NCBI RefSeq assembly: GCF_022965805.1
Contig: NC_133109.1
Span: 6,487,869-6,551,868 of the forward strand
DNA: 64,000 nucleotides
Direction of reading: 5' to 3'
DNA from: Primulina eburnea
Lineage: Eukaryota; Streptophyta; Magnoliopsida; Lamiales; Gesneriaceae
In this document: positions 9,020 to 22,438 of the stretch, piece by piece
How the letters are laid out: each line of letters opens with the position of its first letter
How positions within the stretch are numbered: position 1 is the stretch's first letter
Notes under the pieces: generated by a model
Databases searched by the model: none
What the model saw: the letters and a program-made list of their open reading frames with translations, nothing else
What the model was told of the DNA's origin: nothing
Program-made: the position numbers and the translations under genes

Positions 9020-12000
9020 ATGCCTCCTAGACGTGTGATCGACCGTGAAACAAGAGATGAGAACAGAGAGCATCGGGAGGAGGAGAGGGCCAATCCTCCA
9101 CCACCTCCACCACCAGATATGCAGGCTCAGATGCTTGCTGGTATGACACAGTTCTTCGCACAGTTTGCGGGGAACCAGGCAGCAGCAGGCGCAGGGGCGA
9201 GGCCCTAACCAGAGGCAGTATATGAGAGGTTTAGGAGGATAAGTCTGAAGGAGTTTTCGGGTACTACTGACCCGATGGTCGCTGAAGGATGGATCAAGTC
9301 CATCGAAGTAATCTTTGACTTTATGGAACTGACCGACGCAGATAGGGTCAGATGTGCCACGTTCCTTCTGACAGGGGACGCCAGATTATGGTGGGAGAGT
9401 GCATCTGTGGCAGTCAACTTGCAGGTGCTGCCTTGGAATGGTTTCAAGGAAGTTTTCTACTCCAAGTACTTCACTGAGGAAGTACGAACCAGACTCACCA
9501 ACGAGTTTATGACGTTGCGGCAGGGGGACAATAGCGTGGCAGATTTTGTTAGGAAGTTTGAGAGGGGATGTCACTTCGTGCCCCTCATTGCTAATGATGT
9601 CCAGGCGAAGTTGAGGCACTTCTTAAATGGTTTGCGGCCGATCTTGTGCCGTGACGTGAGGGTAGCTGGCCCTACTTCTTATGCAGTTGCAGTCTCTAGA
9701 GCTCTGGCTGCAGAGCAAGACCAGCGGGATATTGAGGCGGACAGGCAGGGCAAGAGGCCCTATCAGGCTCCACCGCAGCCACACCATCAGCAGCAGAATC
9801 AGCGACCCCACTTTAAGAAACCGTATCAGGGGCCACCAGGAAAGAAACTTTTTCAGGGACCGCCGAAGGGCAAGGGTCCCGTTCAGCAGCAAGGGGCGCC
9901 GCAGAGGCCCGTTGTTTACCCAGTGTGCCAGAAGTGCAACCGTCAGCATCCCGGACAGTGCCTATGGGGATCCGGGAAATGTTTTAAATGCGGGGCTACA
10001 GATCACGTGCTGAAAGAGTGCCCACAGTGGAAGCAACCAACCCAGGGCAGAGTATTTGCCATGCATGCACAGGAGGCGGACCCAGACACCACCCTACTGA
10101 CTGGTAAACTTTTCTACCTAAGCTCAGTATTATATTGCCTTGCATGTGGAATTTTTCTTCTTGGGATTATTAGCGTGCTATTAATACTTTGTGTACCTAA
10201 GGTTATTGAGTTCTATTGTGCTTAAGGTTTATGGTATAAATTTTGAGATATAAGTTAGTTTTGTGTTGTGCTAACGCGTCTCAGGAAACATTTTCATTAA
10301 GAGACTATCCACAACCGCGTTGATAGACTCAGGAGCCACTCACTCCTTCATATCAGAGACGTTTGCTAATCATTTGGACCTCAAGTCCATAGGCCTAGAC
10401 GTGAACTTTTCGGTGACAGTCCCGTCAGGGGAAGAACTGTTGGCTACCAGTGTGATCAGAGACATTGATCTAGAACTACATGGCCACCTGGTATACGCAG
10501 ATTTAATCCTATTGCCGATGCCAGAGTTTGATATCATTCTGGGAATGGATTGGTTGACCAAGAACAGAGTCTTAATCGACTTTCAGAAGAGGTCAGTTTT
10601 GGTTAGACCGCCGGGCATGGAGCAGTTTCTTTTTGAACCAGCCAGATGGAGGAGTTTCCCTCGCATGATCTCGTGCATGCAGGCAAGGAGGCTAATTTCT
10701 AAGGGGTGTCAGGCCTTCTTGGCTAGTATTATCTCAGCGCCTGACGTGTCCACTCCATCTTTATCAGAGGTACCTGTAGTCAAAGAATTTCCAGACGTCT
10801 TTCCTGATGACGTCACCGGCCTTCCACCAGAGAGAGAGGTGGAGTTTGCAATCGATCTCGTGCCAGGCACAGCGCCAATATCTAAGGCACCGTACAGATT
10901 AGCTCCAGCTGAGATGTTAGAGCTCAAGCAGCAGATTCAGGAGCTCCTCGACAAAGGATTTATCCGCCCTAGTTTCTCACCGTGGAGCGTGCCAGTGCTT
11001 TTTGTGAAGAAGAAGGATGGGAGCATGAGACTGTGCATCGATTACGGAGAGCTGAACAAGGTAACGATCAAGAATAAGTACCCACTTCCAAGAATCGAAG
11101 ACTTGTTTGATCAATTGCAGGGAGCTACAGTTTTCTCTAAGATAGATCTTCGATCAGGGTATCATCAGCTGAAAGTTAAGGATGCAGATGTTCATAAGAC
11201 AGCCTTCAGGACCAGATACGGGAATTACGAGTTCTTAGTAATGCCGTTTGGATTGACCAATGCTCTAGCAATTTTCATGGACCTCATGAACCGAGTATTT
11301 CAGCCGTTCCTCGATCAATTCGTCATAGTATTCATTGACGACATTCTAATATACTCGAAGAGCCATGAGGAGCACAACCAGCACTTGAGGACAGTATTAC
11401 AGACATTGCAGAGTCGCAAGTTATTTGCGAAATTCAGTAAGTGTGAATTTTGCTTAGAAAAGGTAGCATTTTTGGGGCATATAGTATCTGGCAGTGGAAT
11501 CGAGGTGGATCCAGCGAAAGTAGCGGCTGTCAAGGAATGGGTTGAGCCGAAGAATGCATCTGAAATCCACAGCTTCTTGGGTTTAGCAGGCTACTACCGT
11601 AAGTTTATTAAGGGATTTTCATCCATAGCGGTGCCACTCACTTCACTCACCAAGAAGAATGCTAAGTTCGTGTGGAGTGAAGAATGCCAGAAGAGCTTCG
11701 ACACGTTGAAGCAAGCTCTTATTTCGGCGCCAGTGCTAGCCATGCCAACAGGGCAAGGTAAATTTGTGCTCTACACCGATGCATCTAAGCTCGGGTTAGC
11801 CGCAGTATTGATGCAGCAAGGTCGAGTCATAGCTTATGCTTCCAGGCAGTTGAAGGTGCACGAGAAGAACTACCCGACGCACGATCTTGAGTTAGCCGCC
11901 GTCGTCTTTGCACTGAAAATTTGGAGACACTATCTATACGGCGAGAAATGTCAGATTTTCACCGACCACAAGAGTCTCAAATATTTCTTCACACAGAAAG

Positions 12001-13664
12001 AGTTGAATATGAGACAGAGACGGTGGTTAGAACTTGTGAAAGATTACGACTGCGAGATTAGCTACCATCCGGGAAAAGCTAATGTTGTCGCAGACGCCTT
12101 GAGCAGGAAAGTGGCAGTGGTAGCTCAGTTGTCAGCTCGGAGACCGCTACAGTCGGAGATTCAGAAGTTTGGTCTAGAGATTTATCGTGATGGCAAGGCT
12201 CCTAGGCTGTCTAATCTGACAGTCAAGTCTGATTTACTAGACCGTATCCGAGCAGGTCAGTCTTCAGATGAGCAGTTACAGAAATGGAGACTGAAAGACG
12301 AAGCCAAGGGCAGTGTGTTGTACACAGTTTCAGACGGCATTGTGAGATACAGAAGTAGAATGTGGGTGCCTAGTGTTGGTTCGATCAGACAGGATATTTT
12401 GACAGAGGCACACGCATCTCCGTATTCCATTCACCCAGGAGGCACCAAGATGTACAAAGACCTACAGTTATTGTATTGGTGGCCAGGGATGAAGCGAGAC
12501 ATCCGTAGATTTGTATCAGAATGTCTCACTTGCCAGCAGCTAAAAGCTGAACATCAGAGGCCAGCAGGATTGGTTAAGCCACTTCCCATTCCCGAGTGGA
12601 AGTGGGAGAACATTACTATGGATTTTGTGGTTGGATTACCGAGATCAGTCAGAGGATCGAACTCCATTTGGGTTATAGTAGACAGACTCACTAAGTCAGC
12701 GCATTTTCTGCCAGTGAAGACGACTTTCTCCATGACGCAGTATGCGGATCTCTATATCCGGGAGATCGTCCGGTTGCATGGTTTCCCAGTCTCTATTGTG
12801 TCCGACAGGGACCCGAGGTTTACATCGTCCTTCTGGAAGAGCTTAGATGCAGCTATGGGGACGAAGTTGCTTTTTAGTACAGCTTTTCACCCGCAGACAG
12901 ATGGCCAGTCTGAGCGAGTGATTCAGGTTTTAGAGGATTTGCTAAGGGCGTGCATGATTGATTTTCAAGGAGCTTGGGAGTCTAGACTACCTCTAGTGGA
13001 GTTCACCTACAACAACAGCTTCCAGGCATCCATTGGTATGGCCCCCTATGAGGCACTGTATGGGAGGAAGTGCAGATCACCAGTTCATTGGGATGAAGTT
13101 GGTGAGAGAGCAGAGCTTGGGCCAGAAATAGTTCAGCAGACTGCAGACGTGGTGGTCAAAATTCGTGAGAGAATGAAGACTGCCCAAAGCCGTCAGAAGA
13201 GCTACGCCGATAAGAGGAGGAGGGATCTCGAGTTTGCCGTAGGAGATCACGTCTTCGTCAAGATAGCACCCATGAAGGGTGTTATGAGATTTGGGAAGAG
13301 AGGCAAGTTGAGTCCGAGGTTTATTGGACCGTTTGAGATTTTGGACAGAGTTGGGACACTAGCTTATCGTGTTGCCCTTCCGCCGAATCTGGCCGGGGTG
13401 CACAATGTGTTCCATGTCTCGATGTTGAGAAAATATTTGGCTAATCCTTCGCACATTCTGAGTTATGAACCCTTGCAGCTTGCTCCAGATTTATCTTATG
13501 AGGAAAGACCGACTCAAATCCTCGACAGACAGGAGCGCAGACTCCGGAACAAAGTGACTAAGCTAGTCAAAGTTCGGTGACGGAACCAATCAGTGGAAGA
13601 GGCCACATGGGAATCAGAGACAGATATGAGACTTCGCTATCCGGAGTTGTTCGGTAAGACTTAA
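9020..13664 (+). pseudogene. Gag-pol of gypsy element A, two premature stops and an intron-like insertion
   Basis: The start MPPRRVIDRE matches the internal start of B's polyprotein. In order: gag domain; CCHC knuckle ([14 protein letters not shown], about 9980); protease DSG (about 10326); reverse transcriptase with FIDD (about 11331); RNase H; integrase with zinc finger and D,D,E (about 12618, 12806, 12914); and a chromodomain-like C-terminus. The defects are an in-frame taa at about 9206 in gag, a tga at 13578-13580 where B has Trp (removing 28 C-terminal codons), and a 181-bp segment at 10104-10284 that breaks the frame unless spliced. The RT motif reads YGELN where B has YRELN. The product is probably not functional as encoded, although the young LTRs suggest it was mobile recently. 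Confidence 0.88.
10104..10284 (+). other. Intron-like GT-AG segment at the gag/protease junction of element A
   Basis: The segment begins gtaaac and ends tctcag, with ctaac at 10271-10275 as a possible branch point and a T-rich body. Element B has no such segment: its codons run without a gap through the same Thr-Gly-Asn-Ile position. The length of 181 bp (1 mod 3) is exactly what is needed for the frames before (9275-10103) and after (10285-13580) to join when it is removed. It contains in-frame stops. Confidence 0.75.
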
Positions 13665-13685
13665 TTTCGAGGACGAAATTTTTAT

Positions 13686-13700
13686 AAGTGGGGGAGGAAC
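13686..13700 (+). other. Polypurine tract of element A
   Basis: The sequence aagtgggggaggaac lies directly before the 3' LTR; the same tract, reversed, adjoins the 3' LTR of element B at 17921-17935. Confidence 0.88.
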
Positions 13701-16483
13701 TGTAGTGCCCAAATTCAGTACACGTATAACCCATGCATTCATTTAATTATTAAATCATTTAATTAGTTTAAATGAGTTTTATCCATGCATAATTTATGAA
13801 AGCTCATTATTTTAAATTATTCATGTCTATGTTGATGCACGTTAAAACGTTTGTCGAGTTTCATGTTTCAGGCGATTATTCGAAGCGGGATTGAGGAACA
13901 GACCCGGTGACGATTTTGGCAATTTAAAACGTGGTATTCTATTTTAAGTTGAGTTGGGGGCATTTTAAATAATTTATGGAGTTTTAGCATTTTTAAGCCT
14001 AAATATTTATTTGGTAATTTTAAGACTTTAAAACTTTTAAAAGTTTAGCAAGTGTGCACTTTAATTTAATTAGGGGACCTTATTTAAAGATGAGTGGGAA
14101 TAGTATTTTTAATTGAATTGTTATTTGAGTCAACCTTTTTATTAGCACCTTGGTTAGTAAGGTTAATTATTAATTAGCAAAAGTTAGTCTCATAATATTT
14201 TAAAACACACGCTACACACACAAATTACACACGTTTACACACACCTGTAGCGCTCAAAACACACACACAAGTCTCAATTCAAGTTTTATTATTTTGAGAG
14301 AAAGAAAAACTAGGGTTCTATACTCTTATAGCAGCCGCCCCTCCCCTAGGCTTTTCCAGCAAGATTTCGGTGAATTTGATTGCAAGAAAACGGTGCCACG
14401 TTCGTCACCGATCTAGCCTCGCTCCATCTCCGCTTCGGTGTCGTCGCTACGGTATTTTAAATATCAAAAAGGCACGTATATTCTGTTCTTGCTGTGTCGA
14501 TCAAGTCATATATCGAATTGCGTTGTTTTTATGCGTAAAATTTATGTATGATGATAGTAGTTTGAGCGGATCATGGATCGGATCAATCTCGAAGGAAAAT
14601 TTTTAGATCTAAAACTCGTTTTTACTGTTCATGTCAAAACTGTGATTTTTCTGTTCATATTTTGGGAAAACTTTCAACGGCAAAAACATAGAACTTTTCG
14701 ATACCTTTGATTTGACATAAAATTCAAGATTTTTGGACGAACAATGAGAGAGTTATGATATTTTTCGTGTGACTGCTCAAACTGAAATTTTAAGAAAAGT
14801 TTGGTACCATTGTATTTTTGAAGTTTTATGTTGCAGGCTTCGTTGGAAATCGACGGGCGATCGTCGCTGCATATGAGTATGTTAGTATTGAGGTTTGTTG
14901 TAGGTCTCAAGGTTTTGTTGGACGTCGTTAGGTGTTTGAATTAGTTTAAAGTCGTAGGAACTCGGTTGATGGCAATTGCCAATTAGCGCTGTATTGGGTA
15001 GCATGGTGGACGTCGTATCTTGAAGTGTTTATATAAGTTTTATGCAATGTTATGGTGTCCTTAAGGTGTTGAATCATCGTGTTCAAGTGTCAATTTGGGT
15101 GTGTAGGCATGTGCATAAGTTTTCTCGCAGGTTTCTTCGTACAGTGTGCAGACGGACCCCCACACGGACCCGAGCACGGGGTCCGTGTCTTTGTTTTCCC
15201 TTGGTGCGTCTTTACAGTAGGTACACGGACCTGGTTCCGGACCCATACACGGGGTCCGTGCCCCTTCCCTTCCCGAGTAGTCCTTTTACAGTACCTACAC
15301 GGACCCTCACCCGGACCCTGACACGGGGTCCGTGCCTTTGTTTTCCTTCGGTGTCAATGTCCAGAGCCTACATGGACCCCTACACGGATGTAGGTACGGG
15401 GTCCGTGTCCTTCATTTTTGGGGAAGGAAAATTGATTATGCTTTGAGGTTAGACGTCATGGGTTAGTACAATGATTTACAAAGTCGAGTCGTGGGGAATT
15501 GTAGAACGTCCTAAGAATTTAATGAACTCGTAAGTGAGCATGATTTACCTACGTCTAAGTATGCAAGTTAAGCATGTCAATCCATGATCAGTATGTGCAG
15601 CAACGGCCCCGATCGAAGCCCAACGAATCCCTCAACGCCAAGTAAATATGTTTGACGTGCAAAGAAAATATGTTTAAGTTTTTGAGGTATGCTAATTGAC
15701 TTGTGACCAAATTATGAATGGGTTTGGAAGTCGGTGAACGTGGCCGAGGACCTCTCCGCCCCGTTAAATTATGAACGGGTTAGATCGTGGTTGGAAAGCG
15801 TTAAATTATGAACGGGGACCAACCAGCCCGTTAAATTATGAACGGGGATCTCATGTATGCGACAGTGGATACGTCCCTGTCAGCCCAGTACTGTGGTGTG
15901 TCTGATCAGGCGTTTATTATGTATGGGTCACTTGCTTTGAAACATCCTCTACGCAAAATGATGAAGTTATGTATGTTCAAGTATGTTCAAGTATGCAGCA
16001 TGTTTATGAAAAGTTTAAGTTATGGCACGTTGAAGTATGTATGTACGTATGTTCAAGTTTTAATACGCAAGTTCAAGTTTCAAGTTATGTATGTCCTATT
16101 TTAAAGTTACATGTGATTTTATTATGTAGTACTCGTTATTCCAGTTTATACGTGTTGAGTCTTTAGACTCACTAGACTTGATCGATGCAGGTGACTATGT
16201 CGATGGGGAGACGGGAGGTGGCGACCAAGGGGCAGGCTTGGACTGAGTAGGAGGCTAGACCCGAGGACCGCCTACGTTATTTTAAGATTTTAAGCATGAA
16301 AACTTTTATACTCTGATTTTATGTTTGGTTGTGAGACAGCTTTTCTTTTAGCAAATTTTAATTGTGATGGTTGATTTTAAAGATATGTTATGAATGATGG
16401 GTGACGACCGTGTGGATGTTTTTATTTAAGAAAATTTTTAATTTTTCCGCAAATTTTAAGTATGAGAAGTACGGTACGTTACA
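13701..16483 (+). repeat. 3' LTR of element A
   Basis: 2783 bp, matching the 5' LTR except for about 18 substitutions and one 1-bp deletion (cctaaattattt against cctaaatattt near 14003). It is followed by the target duplication gtggc at 16484-16488. Confidence 0.94.
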
Positions 16484-17920
16484 GTGGCAAGGTCCGTGTG
16501 GCTACTGTCGGTCGAAACTTACGAGATTCTGAACATGTTTTTGCTTAGTCTTCTAGACTCGATTCCTCGGACTATGAACGTCACCACGAGACACTTCTTA
16601 GAACACTAAGGTATTATACCAAACCCAAGTGCATAAACATCACCCCGAGGGTAACAATTCACAACCAACGACACAACAACGAATTGGACATCAATGATTG
16701 TTCCTACGACTATAGAACCATCTTAGTGCCTATCGACACGAAACAAAACATCGATGACCATTCCAACATCATAACCGAAGTACCTATGTGCAGCGGCGAT
16801 CACCCGTCGAGCCCCAACGAAGCTTGCAACGTAAAACTTCAAGAAACACATCAATAACACATTTTCTGAAAATTACAGTTTGAGCAGTCTCACGAAAAAC
16901 ATCATAACTCACTCATTTTTCGTCCAAAAATCTCGAGTTTTATGTCAAATCGAAGGCATCGAAAAGTTCTACATTTTTCTAGTTGAAAGTTTTCTCAAAA
17001 TATGAACAGAAAAATCGCAGTATTTGAAAAGACAGCAAAAACGAGTTTTAGATCTAAAACTTTTCCTTCGAAATTGATCCGATCTATGATCCGCTCAAAC
17101 TACTAACATCATACATAACTTTTACGCATAAAAACAACGCAATACAATATATGACTTGATCGACACAGCAAGAACAGAATATACGTGCCTTTTTTATATT
17201 AAACGTTACCGAACCGGCGATATCGAAGCGGGGATGAAAGCGAGGTTGATCCGGGACGATCGTGGCGCTAAAACTTGCGATAAAAACTCACGAAACTTGC
17301 TGGGATCGTGAAGGGGATGGGGCGGCTGCTGTAGGGAAGTAGAATCCCTAGGTTTTCTTCTCTCAAAAAAATAAAAACTGAATGATAGAGTGTGTGTGTG
17401 TTTAGGCATTACAGGTGTGTGTAAAAGCATGTAATGTGTGTGTGAGGCGTGTGTTTTAGTGTAATTAGGAGACTGAATTTTAGTTTACTAAAATAATTGT
17501 CTACTAATTAAAACACTAACTCACAATTAACTTTTAAATAAAATTCTTTAATTAAAATATAACACACACCATGCTAGATTTTAAAAGTTTTAAACTCTTA
17601 AAATTGATAAATACATGATTTAGACTTGAAATGCTAAAATTCAATAAATTAATTGAAAATGCCCTCAAACTCAACTAAAATAAGATACCATCTTTAAATT
17701 GCCAAAAATCGTCCCCGGGTCTTTTCCTCAATCCCGCCTCGAATGATCGTCTGAAACATGAAACTCGAAAGACATTTTAACGTGCATCACATAAACGTAG
17801 ATACTTTAAAATAATGCATTTAAATGAATTATGCATGACTAAACTCCTTTAAAATAAATTAAATGCTTTACTAATTTAAATAAATGCATGGGTTTTACGT
17901 GTACGAAATTGGGCTCTACA
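16484..17920 (-). repeat. 3' LTR of element B, right piece
   Basis: Continues the LTR broken at 6000 and aligns with 23977-25414 with about 13 substitutions and a 2-bp difference in a gt run near 17392. It ends GGGCTCTACA, beside the polypurine tract of B. Confidence 0.92.
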
Positions 17921-17956
17921 GTTCCTCCCCCACTTATAAAAATTTCGTCCTCGAAA

Positions 17957-20900
17957 TTAAGTCTTACCGAACAATTCCGGGTAGCGAAGTCTCATATCTG
18001 CCTCTGACTCCCAAGTGGCCTCTTCCACTGATTGGTTAAACCACCGAACTTTGACTAGCTTAGTCACTTTGTACCGGAGTCTGCGCTCCTGTCTGTCGAG
18101 GATTTGAGTCGGTCTTTCCTCATAAGACAAATCTGTAGCAAGCTGCAAAAGCTCATAACTCAGAACATGCGAAGGATTAGCTAGGTATTTCCTCAGCATC
18201 AAGACATGGAACACATTGTGCACCCCGGCCAGATTCGACGGAAGGGCAACACGATAGGCTAGTGTCCCAACTCTGTCCAAAATCTCGAACGGTCCAATAA
18301 ACCTTGGACTCAACTTGCCTCTTTTTCCAAATCTCATAACACCCTTCATGGGTGCTATCTTGACGAAAACGTGATCCCCAACGGCAAACTCGAGATCTCT
18401 TCTTCTCTTATCGGCATAGCTCTTCTGACGGCTTTGGGCGGTCTTCATTCTGTCACGAATCTTGACCACCACTTCTGCAGTCTGCTGAACTATCTCTGGG
18501 CCTAGATCTGTTCTCTCACCAACTTCATCCCAATGAACTGGCGATCTGCACTTCCGACCATACAACGCTTCATAGGGAGCCATACCAATTGATGCTTGGA
18601 AACTGTTGTTGTATGTGAACTCTACTAGAGGTAGCTTAGACTCCCAAGTTCCCTGAAAATCAATCATGCAAGCTCTTAGCAAGTCTTCCAAAATCTGAAT
18701 CACTCGCTCAGACTGGCCATCTGTCTGCGGGTGAAAAGCTGTACTGAACAGTAACTTCGTCCCCATAGCTGCATGCAAGCTCTTCCAGAAGGACGATGTA
18801 AACCTCGGATCCCTGTCGGACACAACAGAGACTGGGAAACCATGCAAACGGACTATCTCCCGGATATAAAGCTCTGCATACTGCGTCATGGAGAAAGTCG
18901 TCTTCACTGGCAGAAAATGCGCTGACTTAGTGAGTCGATCCACTATAACCCAAATAGAATTAGACCCTTTGACTGACTTAGGTAACCCAACGACGAAATC
19001 CATAGTGATGTTCTCCCATTTCCACTCTGGGATAGGAAGTGGCTTAAGCATACCTGCTGGCCTCTGATGCTCTGCCTTCACCTGCTGACAAGTGAGGCAC
19101 TCAAATACAAATCTGCGGATGTCTCTCTTCATCCCTGGCCACCAATACAAAATCTGCAGGTCTTTGTACATCTTGGTACCTCCTGGGTGAATAGAATACG
19201 GAGATGCGTGTGCCTCTGTCAGAATATCCTGTCTGATCGAATCAACACTAGGCACCCACATTCTGTCTCTGTACCTCACGATACCATCTGACACTGTGTA
19301 CAAAACACTGCCCTTAGCTTCATCCTTCAGTCTCCATTTCTGTAGTTGCTCATCTGAAGACTGTCCTGCTCGAATGCGGTCTAGTAAATCAGATTTGACT
19401 GTCAGATTAGACAGTCTAGGAGCTCTGCCCTTACGATAAATCTCTAGACCAAACCTCTGAATCTCAGACTGAAGCGGTCTCTGAACTGACAATTGTGCTA
19501 TGACTGCCACCTTTCTGCTCAGAGCGTCTGCCACGACGTTAGCTTTTCCCGGGTGGTAGCTAATCTCGCAATCATAGTCTTTCACAAGTTCTAACCACCG
19601 TCTTTGTCTCATATTCAGCTCCTTCTGCGTGAAGAAATATTTGAAACTTTTGTGATCGGTGAAAATATGACACTTCTCGCCGTATAAGTAATGTCTCCAA
19701 ATCTTCAATGCAAAGACAACGGCTGCTAATTCCAAATCGTGAGTCGGGTAGTTCTTCTCATGCACCTTTAACTGTCTGGAAGCATAAGCTATAACTCGAC
19801 CCTGTTGCATCAACACTGCTCCTAAACCGAGCTTAGATGCATCGGTGTATAACACATAATCTCCTTGCCCTGATGGCATGGCTAACACCGGTGCGGAAAT
19901 GAGAGCTTGCTTCAAGGTGTCGAAGCTCTTCTGACATTCATCACTCCACGTAAATTTAGCATTCTTCTTGGTTAGTGAAGTGAGTGGCACTGCTATAGAC
20001 GAAAACCCCTGAATAAACTTACGGTAGTAGCCTGATAAGCTCAAAAAGCTGCGGATCTCGGATGCATTCTTTGGCTCTACCCATTCCTTGACAGCTGCCA
20101 CTTTGGCTGGATCCACTTCAATCCCTCTACTAGACACTATATGCCCCAAAAACGCGACTTTCTGCAACCAAAACTCGCACTTACTGAATTTTGCATACAA
20201 CTTACGGCTCTGCAAAGTCTGCAAAACTGTCCTCAAGTGCTGGTCGTGCTCCTCATGGCTCTTCGAGTATATGAGAATATCGTCAATGAACACTATGACG
20301 AACTGATCGAGGAACGGTTGAAATACTCGGTTCATGAGATCCATGAAAATAGCTGGAGCATTGGTCAATCCAAACGGCATCACTAAGAACTCGTAATGCC
20401 CGTATCTGGTCCTGAAAGCTGTCTTATGCACATCTGCATCCTTTACTCTCAGTTGGTGATACCCTGTTCGAAGATCAATTTTGGAGAACACGATAGCTCC
20501 CTGCAACTGGTCGAACAAATCTTCGATTCGTGGCAACGGATACTTATTCTTGATCGTTACCTTGTTCAGCTCACGGTAATCGATGCACAGTCTCATGCTC
20601 CCATCTTTCTTTTTCGCAAAGAGTACTGGTGCGCCCCATGGTGAGAAACTCGGGTGGATAAACTCCTTGTCTAAGAGCTCCTGAATATGCTGTTTAAGTT
20701 CTAACATCTCTGCTGGAGCTAATCTGTACGGTGCCTTAGAGATCGGCACTGTACCAGGCATGAGATCGATGGCAAACTCCACCTCTCTATCTGGTGGAAG
20801 GCCTGTGACGTCGTCTGGGAAGACATCTGGAAATTCTCTGGCTACTGGCACTTCTGAAATAGAAGGAGTGGGCACGTCAGGCGCTGCTATAACACTGGCC

Positions 20901-22438
20901 AAGAAAGCCTGACATCCCTTTGAAATTAATTTCCTCGCCTGCATGCACGCAATCATACGAGGAAAACTCCTCCATCTAGCTGGCTCGAATAAAAACTGCT
21001 CCATACCGAGCGGTCTGACCAATACCGACCTCTTCTGAAAATCGATTAGAACTCGGTTCTTAGTCAGCCAGTCCATGCCCAAAATGATATCGAACTCTGG
21101 CATCGGCAATACGATCAAATCTGCATACACTAGGTGGCCCTGCAGTTCTAGATCGATATCCCTGATCACACTGGTAGCTAACAATTCTTCCCCTGATGGG
21201 ACTGTCACTGAGAAGTTCAAGTCTAGGCCGATGGACTTGATGTCCAGGTGATTAGCGAAGGTCTCTGATATAAAGGAGTGAGTGGCTCCTGAATCTATCA
21301 GTGCAGTTGTAGCTAATCTCTTTATGAAAATGTTCCCGGTCAGTAAAGTAGTGTCCGGATCCGCTTCTTGAGCGTGCATGGCGAATACCCGGCCTTGAGT
21401 TGGCTGCTTCCACTGCGGGCACTCCTTTAGCATGTGGTCGGTAGCACCACATTTAAAGCACTTGCCTGACCCATACAAGCATGGTCCTGGATGCTGGCGG
21501 TTACACTTCTGACAAACAGGGAAATTACCGGGCTTCTGCGGCGCCCCCTGCTGTTGGATAGGACCCTTGCCCTTAGGTGGTCCTTGGTATGGTTTCTTTC
21601 CAGGCTGCCCCTGGTAGGGCTTCTTAAATGGTGGTCGGTGCTGATACTGCTGGTGTTGCTGCGGTGCCTGAAAGGGCCTCTTGCCCAGTCGATCCTTCTC
21701 AATCTCTTTCATATCCTGCTCCGCCTCCAATGCCCTCGCTACGGCGACCTCATAGGTCATAGGCCCTACCACCTTCACATCACGGCGCAAGATCGGCCGC
21801 ATTCCAAGGAGAAAGTGTCTCACCTTGGCCTGAACATCATTGGCGATTAAGGGCATAAATTGGCAACCCTTCTCAAACTTCTGCACATAATCAGCTACGC
21901 TGCTATCTCCCTGTCGTAGCGTCATGAACTCCCCAATCAGTTTCGTACGCACTTCCTCAGTGAAGTACTTGGAGTAAAACACATCTTTGAACCCATTCCA
22001 CGTGAGAGTCTGTAGGTTAACTATCACTGATGCGCTCTCCCACCAAACTCTTGCACTCCCATGAAGTAGAAAGATAGCGCACCTCACTCGATCAGCATCC
22101 TGCAACTCCATAAAATCGAAAATTACCTCGATGGATTTAACACATCCCTCTGCTATCAATGGGTCCGTCGTCCCTGAGAATTTATCTGGGTGCATCCTGC
22201 TGAACCTCTCGTAGACAGCCTCAGCTCTGGGTCTCGCCCCTGCATCAGCCACTGTCTGGTTACCCATAAACTGGGCAAAGAACTGAGTCATTCCAGCCAT
22301 CATCTGGGCCTGCATGTCGGGTGGTGGAGGTGGTGGAGGATTGGCCCTCTCCTCGACTCGAGGCTCACTGTCCTCCTCCCTATCTTCCCGGTTAATTACA
22401 CGTCTAGGAGGCATACTGTTCCAATAATTACCCAACAC
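17957..22438 (-). CDS. Intact gag-pol polyprotein of gypsy element B (Tekay/Del chromovirus)
   Basis: One uninterrupted frame of 1493 codons. The natural start is probably the second Met (22414, [10 protein letters not shown]), matching element A. By residue: proline-rich segment and gag domain to about 250; basic QP-rich linker; CCHC knuckle [14 protein letters not shown] about 328; aspartic protease [11 protein letters not shown] about 383; reverse transcriptase with YRELN about 616 and FIDD about 721; RNase H from LYTDAS about 863; integrase zinc finger (ending CLTCQQ) about 1083-1115 and catalytic D,D,E about 1147, 1204 and 1244; and a C-terminal chromodomain-like tail ([13 protein letters not shown]) that in this family binds modified histones. 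Full-length for the lineage, with no visible lesion. Its 3' LTR, however, is interrupted by element A, which may impair transcript ending. It could supply proteins in trans to relatives. Confidence 0.93.
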   Translation of the reverse strand: MLGNYWNSMPPRRVINREDREEDSEPRVEERANPPPPPPPDMQAQMMAGMTQFFAQFMGNQTVADAGARPRAEAVYERFSRMHPDKFSGTTDPLIAEGCVKSIEVIFDFMELQDADRVRCAIFLLHGSARVWWESASVIVNLQTLTWNGFKDVFYSKYFTEEVRTKLIGEFMTLRQGDSSVADYVQKFEKGCQFMPLIANDVQAKVRHFLLGMRPILRRDVKVVGPMTYEVAVARALEAEQDMKEIEKDRLGKRPFQAPQQHQQYQHRPPFKKPYQGQPGKKPYQGPPKGKGPIQQQGAPQKPGNFPVCQKCNRQHPGPCLYGSGKCFKCGATDHMLKECPQWKQPTQGRVFAMHAQEADPDTTLLTGNIFIKRLATTALIDSGATHSFISETFANHLDIKSIGLDLNFSVTVPSGEELLATSVIRDIDLELQGHLVYADLIVLPMPEFDIILGMDWLTKNRVLIDFQKRSVLVRPLGMEQFLFEPARWRSFPRMIACMQARKLISKGCQAFLASVIAAPDVPTPSISEVPVAREFPDVFPDDVTGLPPDREVEFAIDLMPGTVPISKAPYRLAPAEMLELKQHIQELLDKEFIHPSFSPWGAPVLFAKKKDGSMRLCIDYRELNKVTIKNKYPLPRIEDLFDQLQGAIVFSKIDLRTGYHQLRVKDADVHKTAFRTRYGHYEFLVMPFGLTNAPAIFMDLMNRVFQPFLDQFVIVFIDDILIYSKSHEEHDQHLRTVLQTLQSRKLYAKFSKCEFWLQKVAFLGHIVSSRGIEVDPAKVAAVKEWVEPKNASEIRSFLSLSGYYRKFIQGFSSIAVPLTSLTKKNAKFTWSDECQKSFDTLKQALISAPVLAMPSGQGDYVLYTDASKLGLGAVLMQQGRVIAYASRQLKVHEKNYPTHDLELAAVVFALKIWRHYLYGEKCHIFTDHKSFKYFFTQKELNMRQRRWLELVKDYDCEISYHPGKANVVADALSRKVAVIAQLSVQRPLQSEIQRFGLEIYRKGRAPRLSNLTVKSDLLDRIRAGQSSDEQLQKWRLKDEAKGSVLYTVSDGIVRYRDRMWVPSVDSIRQDILTEAHASPYSIHPGGTKMYKDLQILYWWPGMKRDIRRFVFECLTCQQVKAEHQRPAGMLKPLPIPEWKWENITMDFVVGLPKSVKGSNSIWVIVDRLTKSAHFLPVKTTFSMTQYAELYIREIVRLHGFPVSVVSDRDPRFTSSFWKSLHAAMGTKLLFSTAFHPQTDGQSERVIQILEDLLRACMIDFQGTWESKLPLVEFTYNNSFQASIGMAPYEALYGRKCRSPVHWDEVGERTDLGPEIVQQTAEVVVKIRDRMKTAQSRQKSYADKRRRDLEFAVGDHVFVKIAPMKGVMRFGKRGKLSPRFIGPFEILDRVGTLAYRVALPSNLAGVHNVFHVLMLRKYLANPSHVLSYELLQLATDLSYEERPTQILDRQERRLRYKVTKLVKVRWFNQSVEEATWESEADMRLRYPELFGKT

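Larger units (their letters stand above)
6001..16483 (+). mobile_element. Gypsy element A: Tekay/Del-type chromovirus, plus strand, inside LTR of element B
   Basis: A complete structure: 5' LTR 6001-8784, tRNA-Met primer site 8787-8799, gag-pol 9020-13664 with defects, polypurine tract 13686-13700, 3' LTR 13701-16483, target duplication gtggc on both sides. The protein is closely related to that of element B, and the LTR ends are similar but clearly diverged, so A and B are subfamilies of one lineage. The two LTRs of A differ at about 18 positions in 2784 bp by hand count (about 0.65%), which makes A younger than B, as the nesting demands. Confidence 0.94.

Noticed and set aside
20088..20644. 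Plus-strand frames antisense to gypsy B pol
   Set aside because: They are shadows of the intact minus-strand polyprotein.
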